Positions 16,152 to 24,056 of a stretch of 42,771 nt of DNA are shown one piece after another. The notes under the pieces were generated by a model. It saw only the letters and a list, made by a program, of their open reading frames with translations, ran no database searches and was not told where the DNA came from. Every line of letters begins with the position of its first letter. Position 1 is the stretch's first letter. The position numbers and the translations under genes are program-made. Origin of the DNA: Caldifarciminota bacterium (GTDB taxonomy: Bacteria > Hydrothermota > UBA3073); contig JAGMCL010000064.1 in NCBI GenBank assembly GCA_023129165.1, positions 1 through 42,771 of the forward strand, written 5' to 3'.

Positions 16152-18005
16152 TTAATATAGCTCTTCTAATTCTAATATCAATTCTTTTGTCGTCTCGTTA
16201 CGCAAAACTTCAAAAGTATATCTTGTACCTGCCTTTTCTCGCAGCAAATCCCGAATAGATATGATCCCTCCAAAATAATCTGCCTTAATGCCATTAATCG
16301 ACTGCACAATGTCACCTTTCTGAAACGCTGCCTTCATAGCTGGAGTATTTGGAGAAACGAAAAAAACTTCAAAATCTGCATCTTCCGTAACTAACAGTTG
16401 CAGACCGCTCTTATCTGTGGGAAAATCACGTCCAAAATGCTTACCCTGTTCGAGAATAATTTGTTGTTTCTTATAATCGAGAAAAAGAACGAAATGTCTC
16501 AGAAGGGAATTGCCTATATTTCCTGTTCTTTCCATATGTGCAAAAGTACCTTTTCCTTTTTGGCGTGGAATAGAAACCAAAGGATAATGCACTACGAAGT
16601 CTCCCAATTCACTTGTATGAAATTTAGAAATCCTTGATTTGATTTCTCCGCCAGCTCCAAACCCAATTCTATCCACTCCTTCTAAATCTAAAAGATTGTT
16701 TCTCTCAGCGAAAGGAAAGTGAAAAGTCAGTCCCCCGGCACCTAAATCAAGCGTCCATTTACCAGAGTACTTGCTGTTTATGCTCATTGGAACAATGAAA
16801 AACCTATCCTCCAGTGGTGTTTCAATTACTTGGCCACTTCCACTGTAATCAAAGCTGTCTGGATAGTAGAATGAAATAGTCTCATTGGCATAATCGATTT
16901 TCGTAACGAGACGAGATAGGAAGTCATAACCCAACACTCCGACTATTTCTGTCCCCATGGCTTTTTGTAATATCGAGCTAATATCTACAGCAGCGACTTG
17001 CTGTTCGTCAAACTGTAAACCCTGAATATTAAAGGATGGAAGTGTAGTAAAAGAGACGTCCACGATATGTTCGGCTCCCACACCCTTTAAGGTGCCCTGC
17101 AATTCAAGCCCGAGTTCCGAGGCATAACGAATATCTACCACAGTTGCACTGGCTCCAGAATCAAGAATCCACAGTCTCTCGTTACAATTGATATTTACTG
17201 GAAGGAAAATATGGTTCTCAATGAAACGAAAAGGTACATTTTCAGCACTCTTGCCATTTAAAAACCGAAAATCTTCTACATCCTGCCCGGGTGGCTCAAA
17301 AAGTTTAGTATCAATATCAATATTGACCTCGTATTTGCTAATTTTAATGGTCTGTTTCTGTTCTATAGGTAAGATTTCAATTTCTTGCTGGAAGGAGTGT
17401 TTTACGCCGTTTACATTGCGATAGTCCGAAAATACAGTATGGCTTTTCATGTCCGGTTTAATCTCCACCTGTTTTTCCAGATAGAAATCTGAGGTATCGT
17501 AGTAATACAGCGTTACATCCTTATTGATACTGTTAGTCATTTTGACAACATAGCAATCGACATCACCTACTTTCTGAATGCCCTCAAAAGATAAATCAAA
17601 ATAGGGTGATTCTGGGTTCAAATTCTCATATTCTCCTAATAATTCTTGAACTCTTCTCGCATTTATTGTATTTTCATCCTTATTAATTACTAATTTCCCA
17701 TTAGTATCAATTTGCCAACTAAATTCACCATTGTCTCCCGAAATAGTCTTTATAATCGTTAAATCAACCTCTTGTCTTGAACGAATGGGACCGTCGCTCC
17801 ACTTTTTGAATTGTCCCTGTAGTCCTGTTCCTTCAATAGTTATGCTCCCTTCCACATAGGTAGTCTTTTGCGCTTTTAATTTATCTAATCCTCCAATTGC
17901 TTCATAGTGCCTGTTTAAGATTTGATAAGGGTCAGTCAAGTTCTCTGTGCTATAACTAATGGAAGCGACTAATACTAATACTATAACCGCTTTGGCAAAT
18001 TTCAT
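16152..18005 (-). CDS. Periplasmic protease-like protein: LolA-like domain, two retropepsin domains, PDZ
   Basis: 617 aa with a signal peptide (about 1-20) and ribosome site AGGAGGG. Residues 25-235 resemble a LolA-like lipoprotein-binding fold (YQILNRHYEAIGGLDKLKA...LEKQVEIKPDM). Residues 260-400 are a retropepsin-like domain with the catalytic motif D282-S-G-A-S. Residues 415-520 are a second one with D440-L-G-A-G, in which the usual Ser/Thr after Asp is Leu. A PDZ domain lies at about 528-612 (PAMKAAFQKGDIVQSINGIKA). The two aspartates could form one active site within a single chain. Similar aspartyl-protease/PDZ proteins are common in Bacteroidota-related groups. Substrate unknown. Confidence 0.85.
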   Translation of the reverse strand: MKFAKAVIVLVLVASISYSTENLTDPYQILNRHYEAIGGLDKLKAQKTTYVEGSITIEGTGLQGQFKKWSDGPIRSRQEVDLTIIKTISGDNGEFSWQIDTNGKLVINKDENTINARRVQELLGEYENLNPESPYFDLSFEGIQKVGDVDCYVVKMTNSINKDVTLYYYDTSDFYLEKQVEIKPDMKSHTVFSDYRNVNGVKHSFQQEIEILPIEQKQTIKISKYEVNIDIDTKLFEPPGQDVEDFRFLNGKSAENVPFRFIENHIFLPVNINCNERLWILDSGASATVVDIRYASELGLELQGTLKGVGAEHIVDVSFTTLPSFNIQGLQFDEQQVAAVDISSILQKAMGTEIVGVLGYDFLSRLVTKIDYANETISFYYPDSFDYSGSGQVIETPLEDRFFIVPMSINSKYSGKWTLDLGAGGLTFHFPFAERNNLLDLEGVDRIGFGAGGEIKSRISKFHTSELGDFVVHYPLVSIPRQKGKGTFAHMERTGNIGNSLLRHFVLFLDYKKQQIILEQGKHFGRDFPTDKSGLQLLVTEDADFEVFFVSPNTPAMKAAFQKGDIVQSINGIKADYFGGIISIRDLLREKAGTRYTFEVLRNETTKELILELEELY

Positions 18006-18729
18006 CTTTCCCTCCTATCTTCTACATTGTTATGTAAAAATATCAACCACAGACCTGCACTCCTACCTTTCCTTTCCAGTAGGAGGGGTTTCCTAACCCC
18101 GATTAAATTATCGTCCGTCAAACGACGGACTCCTACCTCCTGATACTCTGATAATCTGATATTCTGCCAACTGATCTGCTGATATCCTGATATACTCTGG
18201 TACTCGTCAATCGTCTTACTCAATACGCTCTACACTCTTCACTCCTCCCTCTTCTCCGTTTCTCATCCTACGCCTTATTTATCCTGTAGAATGCGCAGCT
18301 ATTCTATCGGGACTCCTTATTTATCCCGCTTGCCATATGTAATTATTTTGTTTATATTACATCGTGGCTTGCCCTGTAGTAACAATGTACAGGGTAGAAT
18401 GCGTTTCGCCCTGTGGAGTGTGTAAACTACTCCATGGGGCAGCTATTCTATCGGGACACCCTATGCTCTTCACTCATCTCTCTTCTTCCCTACCTGTCCT
18501 GTTAGATGTTCTTGTCCCGTGAGATGCTCGCTATCTAATGGGATACTATCTAACGGGATGAATGACCTCACTGCCCGTCCGCCGACGGCGGGGTGAATGG
18601 TTTGTCATATTCTTTCATATTATTTTTCACAGTATCAAATGTAGGGGTCGGATTCATCCGACCCGTTTCTTTTGCGGGTTCGATAAATCGAACCCCTACA
18701 TTTTCGCTTTCATATGTAACAGGTATCCA
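18006..18729. repeat. Gene-free gap with at least five repeat families
   Basis: In order: GTCCGTC/GACGGAC (18112-18131); CTGATAATCTGATATTCTGC (18145-18164); the TCCTGTAGAATGCGCAGC element (18280-18312); a GGAGTGTGTAAACTACTCC hairpin (18415-18433, also at 28599); the CTGTTAGATGTTCTTGTCCC element (18498-18564, copy of 11139-11205); and an inverted pair GTAGGGGTCGGATT / GGTTCGATAAATCGAACCCC (18641-18698). No supported gene. Confidence 0.8.
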
Positions 18730-18939
18730 TCATATACCCCAGGACCCAATTATGAGTCCTGATGGCACAGGATATTGAAATGGCTTACGGAATCTCAATC
18801 CTTTTCTTTTATTTCTATTTGAAGCCATTTTTGAGCCCCCTTCTGAGTTGAAATTCCTTTCGTTCTTCGACTTGCCCGATGCGCTGCATGCTTCATCCAG
18901 GAAGCACAGTGGGTTCCTTTTTGGTGTTTTGTTTAACAT
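18730..18939 (-). CDS. Small hypothetical protein downstream of the TetR gene
   Basis: A 69-aa basic ORF beginning MLNKTPKRNPLCFLDEACSA. Its support is a strong ribosome site (GGAGGAG, 3 nt before the ATG) and its position 14 nt after the TetR stop codon, which fits a two-gene operon. The sequence resembles no family I recognise and has no membrane segment. It may be a truncated gene: its 3' end (PVPSGLIIGSWGI) runs into a repeat-rich gap. Confidence 0.4.
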   Translation of the reverse strand: MLNKTPKRNPLCFLDEACSASGKSKNERNFNSEGGSKMASNRNKRKGLRFRKPFQYPVPSGLIIGSWGI

Positions 18940-18953
18940 CTTCTCCTCCTTTT

Positions 18954-19655
18954 TTATTTTGTGGTATTGTTGCCTTCCTCTGAAGCGGGATTATGGGCAA
19001 CAATGCTGTTTAAACCATGAAAATATAGTTCTGCAAGGATTTCTGAGTACTTTTCATAAAAGGCATCATTATATTCTGGGATAGTTTCTTGTTTAATAAA
19101 TTCCCGGGTATACTTTGATTTATTGGGCGTCTGCATGATATGTTTCCAGGCATATCTGAATTGGAAATGTTCTAAAATAATAGTAGTTAAAACAGCACGG
19201 ATGACATTTATTTTAACCACGTCATTCGTGTCCAGACCGAGCTGAGTATATAATTCTATTGTTGCCTTACTTTTTCTTGACATCCACTTTATTTTGAGCT
19301 CCATAATTTCAGGAATATCAATAGGAAGTGTATTAAGGGCAACCATTGCGAGTTCAGTATTTGCTCTAAAGAATTCAACGAGGTTTCGAACTATTAATCG
19401 TACACGCTCCTGGGTAGGAGTACTCTCGTCACCAATATTCAAAATCGTTTGATAGTATTTGTCATAACACTCATTAATGATTGCTTTTAGTATGTCAACT
19501 TTTTTACCAAAGTAATAGCAAATCATAGAAATATTGACGTTTGCAGTCTTTGCAATCTCTCTGACACCCACAGCAGCGTAACCCTTTCGTGCAAAGAGGG
19601 AAATTGCTGCATCATATATTCTTTGTTTTGCATCCTTTTTCTCTTGTCCAGTCAT
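18954..19655 (-). CDS. TetR/AcrR-family transcriptional repressor
   Basis: 233 aa. The N-terminal TetR HTH lies at about residues 8-55 (RIYDAAISLFARKGYAAVGV, REIAKTANVNISMICYYFGKK, ILKAIINECY). The variable C-terminal ligand domain extends to residue 233. Ribosome site AGGAG 8 nt before the ATG. A perfect TTGACA-17-TATAAT promoter and a 19-bp imperfect palindrome at the predicted transcription start lie upstream, so autorepression is likely. There is no transporter next to it; the divergent neighbour is the radical SAM gene at 20028, whose promoter lies about 275 bp away. Confidence 0.93.
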   Translation of the reverse strand: MTGQEKKDAKQRIYDAAISLFARKGYAAVGVREIAKTANVNISMICYYFGKKVDILKAIINECYDKYYQTILNIGDESTPTQERVRLIVRNLVEFFRANTELAMVALNTLPIDIPEIMELKIKWMSRKSKATIELYTQLGLDTNDVVKINVIRAVLTTIILEHFQFRYAWKHIMQTPNKSKYTREFIKQETIPEYNDAFYEKYSEILAELYFHGLNSIVAHNPASEEGNNTTK

Positions 19656-19678
19656 CTTAATCTCCTATTTTAATCAAG

Positions 19679-19697
19679 CGTTCGTTTAAAACAAACG
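19679..19697. promoter_or_regulatory. Probable TetR-family operator
   Basis: CGTTCGTTTAAAACAAACG matches its own reverse complement at 16 of 19 positions. It covers the predicted +1 of the TetR promoter (near 19698), the usual place for an autorepressor site. Confidence 0.7.
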
Positions 19698-19704
19698 TAT
19701 GTTT

Positions 19705-19733
19705 ATTATAACACAAAAAATCGCATTTGTCAA
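19705..19733 (-). promoter_or_regulatory. Consensus promoter of the TetR gene
   Basis: On the minus strand TTGACA (19733-19728), a 17-bp spacer and TATAAT (19710-19705). Both boxes match the sigma70 consensus exactly. Confidence 0.92.
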
Positions 19734-19970
19734 GCTTTTTTTTATGATTTTCTGAATTTCTTTAAGATGTTTATTAATAAAGAGTTACAATACATTCAAT
19801 GGGAATTGAAAAGAAAAAAATAATTATAAATCTCTTACGGGTCTCTTAAAAGTCCCTGTTAATTTATTCTTTTAAAATAAGGATGTCTCTTAATCCGTCA
19901 GCTGACGGACTCTTTCCTGCCTACCGGCAGGCAGGCAAGTCCCTGTTATAATTCTTCTCAAATAATTTTC
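19734..19970. repeat. TetR/radical SAM intergenic gap with CCCTGTTA repeats
   Basis: Besides the two promoters that face outward, the gap contains GTCTCTTAAAAGTCCCTGTT (19851-19870), GTCCGTC-like CCGTCAGCTGACGG (19896-19909) and CTGCCTACCGGCAGGCAGGC (19917-19936). These belong to the family that forms the tandem array at 21463. No gene seen. Confidence 0.7.
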
Positions 19971-19999
19971 TTGACATTTTGTTAAATTAGAAGTAAAAT
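19971..19999 (+). promoter_or_regulatory. Promoter of the radical SAM gene
   Basis: TTGACA, a 17-bp spacer and TAAAAT, with transcription expected near 20006, about 22 nt before the first ATG. Confidence 0.82.
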
Positions 20000-20027
20000 A
20001 TATAAGAAAAGAATTTGATAGAAGAAA

Positions 20028-21170
20028 ATGTTAACCTTTAAACTACTTGTGAATGTCTTTACTATAATGAGTCTCGTCGTCATTATGCTCTGGCCGATGA
20101 GACCTATCCCCTATCTTGAATCCATAAACTCCTCCAGTATTACAGGTGCCTCTCCAGGCGTATCAATAAAAGAGGCAATGTTCTATGAAAGCCTGGATGA
20201 AAACAGGATACAGTGCAATATCTGTTTCAGAAGATGTATTGTTCCCCCGGGTGGCAGAGGTTTCTGTAGAGCACGGGAAAACCGTGATGGTAAATATTAC
20301 TCGCTGGTTTATTCAAGACCTTCTGCTATGCATATAGACCCCATTGAAAAGGAACCACAACTTCATATGTTACCAGGGAGTAAAATACTCTGCTTTGGCA
20401 CAGCAGGATGTAATTTCAGGTGTCGCCACTGTCACAACTGGCATCTGTCTCAGGCAAGCCCGGAAGACCTTGATGTCTACAATCTACCACCAGAAAAGGT
20501 AATCGAACTTGCTATTCAGGAGGATATTCCCACAATATCTTTTACCTATAATGAACCAACTGTCTTCTATGAATACGTTTATGATATAGCAGTTCTTGCA
20601 AAGAAAAAAGGTGTGAGAATATTGTGGCACTCTAATGGGTCCATGAATCAAGAACCATTAATGGCACTTCTTAAATATACTGATGCTGTTACTATCGACC
20701 TGAAGGGATTTACTAAAGAGGCGTACCAGAACTCATCTGCTGAATTGGAACCAGTCCTTGAAACTCTAAAGACTATCAAACAAGAAGGAGTATGGCTTGA
20801 GATTGTAAACCTGGTCATTCCAACAATAAATGATGACCCTGATGATATCAAAAGGATGTGTGAGTGGATCAGGGATAATCTGGGCGATGATGTTCCACTT
20901 CACTTCTCCAGATTTTTTCCTAGCTATAAACTACTCCACCTATCACCAACACCAATCGAGACACTGGTGAAGGCATATAAGATTGCAAAGGCCGTTGGTC
21001 TCCATTATGTTACAGTTGGCAATGTTCCAGGACATATATACAATTCAACATTCTGTCCAGAGTGTAAGGAAATACTAATTCACAGGGTGCACTTTGCAGT
21101 TTTAGTGAACAACATAATAAATGGTAGATGCAAGTTCTGCAATCATAAGATACCCGGGATATGGGATTAG
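20028..21170 (+). CDS. amrS: AmmeMemoRadiSam system radical SAM enzyme, membrane-anchored form
   Basis: 380 aa. The radical SAM cluster motif is C128-x3-C132-x2-C135 (CNFRCRHCHNW). It is preceded by the AmrS N-terminal cysteine block (C63, C66, C70, C80) and followed by TYNEPTVFYEY and KGVRILWHSNG typical of the family. Two C-terminal CxxC pairs (CPEC, CKFC) may bind zinc or a second cluster. Family: AmmeMemoRadiSam proteins usually occur with MEMO1 and AMMECR1 homologues; neither is in this window, and the reaction is not settled. Unusual here is an N-terminal hydrophobic segment (about residues 5-23), which suggests a membrane anchor; later ATGs could give shorter forms. No strong Shine-Dalgarno. 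Confidence 0.9.
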   Translation: MLTFKLLVNVFTIMSLVVIMLWPMRPIPYLESINSSSITGASPGVSIKEAMFYESLDENRIQCNICFRRCIVPPGGRGFCRARENRDGKYYSLVYSRPSAMHIDPIEKEPQLHMLPGSKILCFGTAGCNFRCRHCHNWHLSQASPEDLDVYNLPPEKVIELAIQEDIPTISFTYNEPTVFYEYVYDIAVLAKKKGVRILWHSNGSMNQEPLMALLKYTDAVTIDLKGFTKEAYQNSSAELEPVLETLKTIKQEGVWLEIVNLVIPTINDDPDDIKRMCEWIRDNLGDDVPLHFSRFFPSYKLLHLSPTPIETLVKAYKIAKAVGLHYVTVGNVPGHIYNSTFCPECKEILIHRVHFAVLVNNIINGRCKFCNHKIPGIWD

Positions 21171-21460
21171 AATAGTAATCTCATAGCGTATTACCAATCC
21201 ACCTAATATGAGATTGCTTCATCCGTCAAGAAGTGCGACGGATTCGCAATGACGTATAGGGTTTCTGTCATTGCGAGTGAACGAAGTGAGTGCGGCAATC
21301 TCATTTCCCTTTACTAATCATTCGATGCCTTTAAGTACTTTTCCTTCCTATAAATTGTTTAAAATATCTCTGTTCTACCTACCCTGTTAAAATATTTTAT
21401 AATTCTCTTATAATCTCTTTAGATCCCTGTTGAAAAAAAATATAAATCTCTTCTTATCTC
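21171..21460. repeat. Dispersed repeats after the radical SAM gene
   Basis: Includes an AATCTCAT/ATGAGATT inverted pair (21177-21214), the element CATTGCGAGTGAACGAAGTG (21268-21304), and degenerate copies of TCTCTT...CCCTGTT. No gene seen. Confidence 0.7.
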
Positions 21461-21462
21461 TT

Positions 21463-21660
21463 CAAGTCCCTGTTAAATTACTTCTTCTGAAATAAAGAAT
21501 GTCTCTTTAAAGTCTCGTTCAAGTCCCTGTTAAATTAGGTCTTTTGAAATAAAGAATGTCTCTTTAAAGTCTCGTTCAAGTCCCTGTTAAATTAGGTCTT
21601 TTGAAATAAAAAATGTCTCTTAATCCGTCAGCTGACGGACTCTTACAAGTCCCTGTTAAA
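21463..21660. repeat. 57-bp tandem repeat array (CAAGTCCCTGTTAAATTA)
   Basis: Units begin at 21463, 21520 and 21577 (period exactly 57), each starting CAAGTCCCTGTTAAATTA and containing TTTTGAAATAAAGAATGTC. The third unit is interrupted by CCGTCAGCTGACGG, and a partial copy starts at about 21648. Further copies lie at 19840-19950, 23781-23885 and 28305-28330. Confidence 0.88.
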
Positions 21661-21668
21661 TACTCAAT

Positions 21669-21699
21669 AAAAAAGGGGCTCTCATTTCGAGAGCCCCTT
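21669..21699 (-). terminator. Strong rho-independent terminator of the 637-aa cargo gene
   Basis: On the minus strand AAGGGGCTCTC and GAGAGCCCCTT form an 11-bp perfect stem with a 5-nt loop. A run of T follows, 23 nt after the stop codon at 21723. Confidence 0.95.
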
Positions 21700-21722
21700 C
21701 TGTATAGCTTCCACTGTCGGTT

Positions 21723-23636
21723 CTATCTCAGTATAACCGCCTTGCTCATCTCACTGTAGTCTCCTGCTGTAAGCTTGATAAAGTATATGCCCGTAGGAAG
21801 ATTAGAACCATCCCAGATAACACTGTGCTCTCCTGCATCTCTCACTCCATCTACAAGTGTCTCTATAAGCCTCCCACCCACATCATATACACCAAGACTC
21901 ACATCTGTCCTATTCGATAGCGTAAACCTTATATTCGCATCTTTTGTAAGCGGGTTGGGATATATATCACTTATTCTCGTCTGATAACCGACCTCGATGT
22001 CCTCTATCCCAAGAAGCGGCTCAACTTTAATAGTAAAGTAGCATATCTCACCAGATGCCTTGCGAGAGAGAAGTAATACAGGGTCACCAGGTATCGGTTC
22101 CGCATCATCTCCACCCTCAAATGAGTTCTGGAATGTATAGGAACTGTTCTCTTTCATATCTATCTCATTGTCTCCATCCACAAGATATACCCTCATTCCT
22201 TCAGGATACCCCTCAAACTCCCAGGAAAGGGTAACCTCTGAATTGGATGTATTGACCTCCACATCAAAGGGTATACTGTAGCTCTCCTCTTCACCATCAA
22301 GCACAAGCTGCTGATATCCAGCCTCGCCATCCTCAAAATAGAGCAGTACGTATTCAGACAGAGGAACAACAAACTCAACCACATCCATAACCCTCTCATC
22401 AGAGGATACACCGATATAGTTGTGCTCATCAATCAATTCACCAGATGTAGCAGATAACTTTAACCTCCAGTCCCAATCTATGGGCTCAGCCTTTCCCTTT
22501 ACTGTTGAATTAACTGTAAAACTTCCTGTGCCAGGATTATTAACCTGAACCCAGAAACCCCTCCAGTCAGGTATAAGGTTGGTCATACCACCACCTGGAT
22601 AGAATTTATACCCATAACCATCGAAGTATTTGTACAGGAAGTTTACATTGTCTAATGTGAGATTATCAAAATCTATCGTATCAGTAGTAGGATTACCAGC
22701 AAGATTCCAGCCATAATGAGATGTAGTATATGACCTTGTAAGCCCTGTGATAGTATATGGTAAAGTAACTGAAGTCCCTGTAATATCAAGCACCGCATTG
22801 TTCCAGGATGACTGCAGCATGTATCCCTTCCCAACCACAAGGTCAGTGGGATTGTTGTAGGACTTTGTATACTCATCAAAGTCATAAATATTAACAACGG
22901 GGATGTCGTCACCAAAGCAGACATCAGGGTCAGGGTCGTCAGGGACAACTGGTACAGCAATCAGATTCCAACCAGGGTGAAGAGTATCTGAAGTAAATTG
23001 TTCTATAACAACCGCTCTAATATTCCAGTCACAATCAATACCCCACATCCACAGTTCTGTCCATAAGTTAAAAGGGTCATACATAAAATCCCCTTTCCCT
23101 ATTGTCGCAGGACCAGCATCTACTGTTAGCGTGTTATCCCCAGCTAATACAGAGATTTCAACAGATACCCATAAATCCTTACTGGCATCAATTCGTACGG
23201 GACTTGAAAGGTCTATTCTTTTCCATCCACCATCTACAGCAGTATATGGTTCCTGAGTCATCAGTGGACCTGGTGCACTCGATGTTCCATCATCATAAAT
23301 CTTTGCATTACAGGAATGTGTACCGAGAACATGATAGAATAATACTGATTTAAGCTGCCAACCATCATATCCTGCAAGTTCGGTTGGTGTTAACCTTATT
23401 GCCCCCTCAAAAGTAATATCTCCACTCCAAACTAATACATACGCGGGAGCACCATCATAATGTAGAGTATCTTCCAGCACTCCTTTACCTCCTATGGACT
23501 CATAACCCGAATACTGAGGAGCCACTATCTCCGCTCCTTCACTTATATCTCTCATCATGAGGATAGGCTGCTCTACACCTGCAGTCGTAGACACCATAAT
23601 ACCAACAACGGCAAGAACTACCCACACATACCTCAT
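21723..23636 (-). CDS. Secreted T9SS cargo protein of unknown function
   Basis: 637 aa from ATG 23636 (ribosome site GGAGG; an in-frame extension to 23741 lies upstream of the promoter). Signal peptide at about 1-20. An N-terminal beta-sandwich region (WSGDITFEGAIRLTPTEL, WVSVEISVLAGDNTLTVDAG) is followed by a region HPGWNLIAVPVVPDDPDP...YNNPTDLVVGKGYMLQ repeated in degenerate form. The C-terminal sorting domain is ISDIYPNPLTKDANIRF, VSLGVYDVGGRLIETL, GEHSVIWDGSNLPTGIYFIKL and KAVILR. No catalytic motif is recognised. Own promoter at 23721-23749 and a strong terminator at its end, so it is monocistronic. Confidence 0.85.
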   Translation of the reverse strand: MRYVWVVLAVVGIMVSTTAGVEQPILMMRDISEGAEIVAPQYSGYESIGGKGVLEDTLHYDGAPAYVLVWSGDITFEGAIRLTPTELAGYDGWQLKSVLFYHVLGTHSCNAKIYDDGTSSAPGPLMTQEPYTAVDGGWKRIDLSSPVRIDASKDLWVSVEISVLAGDNTLTVDAGPATIGKGDFMYDPFNLWTELWMWGIDCDWNIRAVVIEQFTSDTLHPGWNLIAVPVVPDDPDPDVCFGDDIPVVNIYDFDEYTKSYNNPTDLVVGKGYMLQSSWNNAVLDITGTSVTLPYTITGLTRSYTTSHYGWNLAGNPTTDTIDFDNLTLDNVNFLYKYFDGYGYKFYPGGGMTNLIPDWRGFWVQVNNPGTGSFTVNSTVKGKAEPIDWDWRLKLSATSGELIDEHNYIGVSSDERVMDVVEFVVPLSEYVLLYFEDGEAGYQQLVLDGEEESYSIPFDVEVNTSNSEVTLSWEFEGYPEGMRVYLVDGDNEIDMKENSSYTFQNSFEGGDDAEPIPGDPVLLLSRKASGEICYFTIKVEPLLGIEDIEVGYQTRISDIYPNPLTKDANIRFTLSNRTDVSLGVYDVGGRLIETLVDGVRDAGEHSVIWDGSNLPTGIYFIKLTAGDYSEMSKAVILR

Positions 23637-23720
23637 ACATCCTCCTTTTTTGGCAAGGCAAAAGCCTTGCAGTGCATAAAAAATTTCATAAGGATATTGG
23701 ATAATCTTTAAATATAATAC

Positions 23721-23749
23721 ATTATAGTTTAAAAATGTCAATTTGTCAA
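23721..23749 (-). promoter_or_regulatory. Promoter of the 637-aa cargo gene
   Basis: On the minus strand TTGACA (23749-23744), a 17-bp spacer and TATAAT (23726-23721). The expected start near 23714 gives a leader of about 78 nt. Confidence 0.9.
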
Positions 23750-23989
23750 GAAAAAAATCAATAAATCTCTTCTTATCTCTTTCAAGTCTCGTCCAAGTCC
23801 CTGTTAAATTAGTTCTTTTGAAATAAAGAATAAGTCTCTTAACAGTCTCGTCCCCCGCCAGGGCGGGGCAGGCAATCCCTGTTAATAAAAGTCATTCAAA
23901 AGAGAGCAAGGTTGTTAATCTATCTAATTTTTATCTTAATCGGTGTAATCAAAGATTTCTGGACTCTTCCAGAAATCTTCAAAAAGTTC
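23750..23989. repeat. CAAGTCCCTGTTAA repeats and an element shared with the prenyltransferase promoter
   Basis: A copy of the CAAGTCCCTGTTAAATTA element lies at 23795-23885, with a CCCCCGCCAGGGCGGGG hairpin inside. At 23938-23979 a near copy of the element at 2938-2981 occurs (TCGGTGTAATCAAAGATTTC with the arm CCAGAAATCTTC). No gene. Confidence 0.7.
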
Positions 23990-24018
23990 TTGACATTTCA
24001 CAAAATATAGATTAAAAT
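23990..24018 (+). promoter_or_regulatory. Promoter of the SRAP gene
   Basis: TTGACA, a 17-bp spacer and TAAAAT. The predicted start near 24025 gives a leader of about 32 nt. Confidence 0.82.
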
Positions 24019-24056
24019 ATATACATTCCGATATCTTATCTCAACCGGGGGTTAAA

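Noticed and set aside
18002-18223. 73-aa minus-strand frame upstream of the retropepsin gene
   Set aside because: Made of CTGATA-type and GTCCGTC-type repeats; no family resemblance.
18562-18778. Plus-strand frames of 61 and 66 aa
   Set aside because: They lie on the inverted GTAGGGG / CCCCTAC repeat and have no ribosome site.
21463-21660. Evenly spaced repeats resembling a CRISPR array
   Set aside because: The sequence between the repeated phrases is itself repeated (57-bp tandem unit), so there are no unique spacers, and no cas genes are present.
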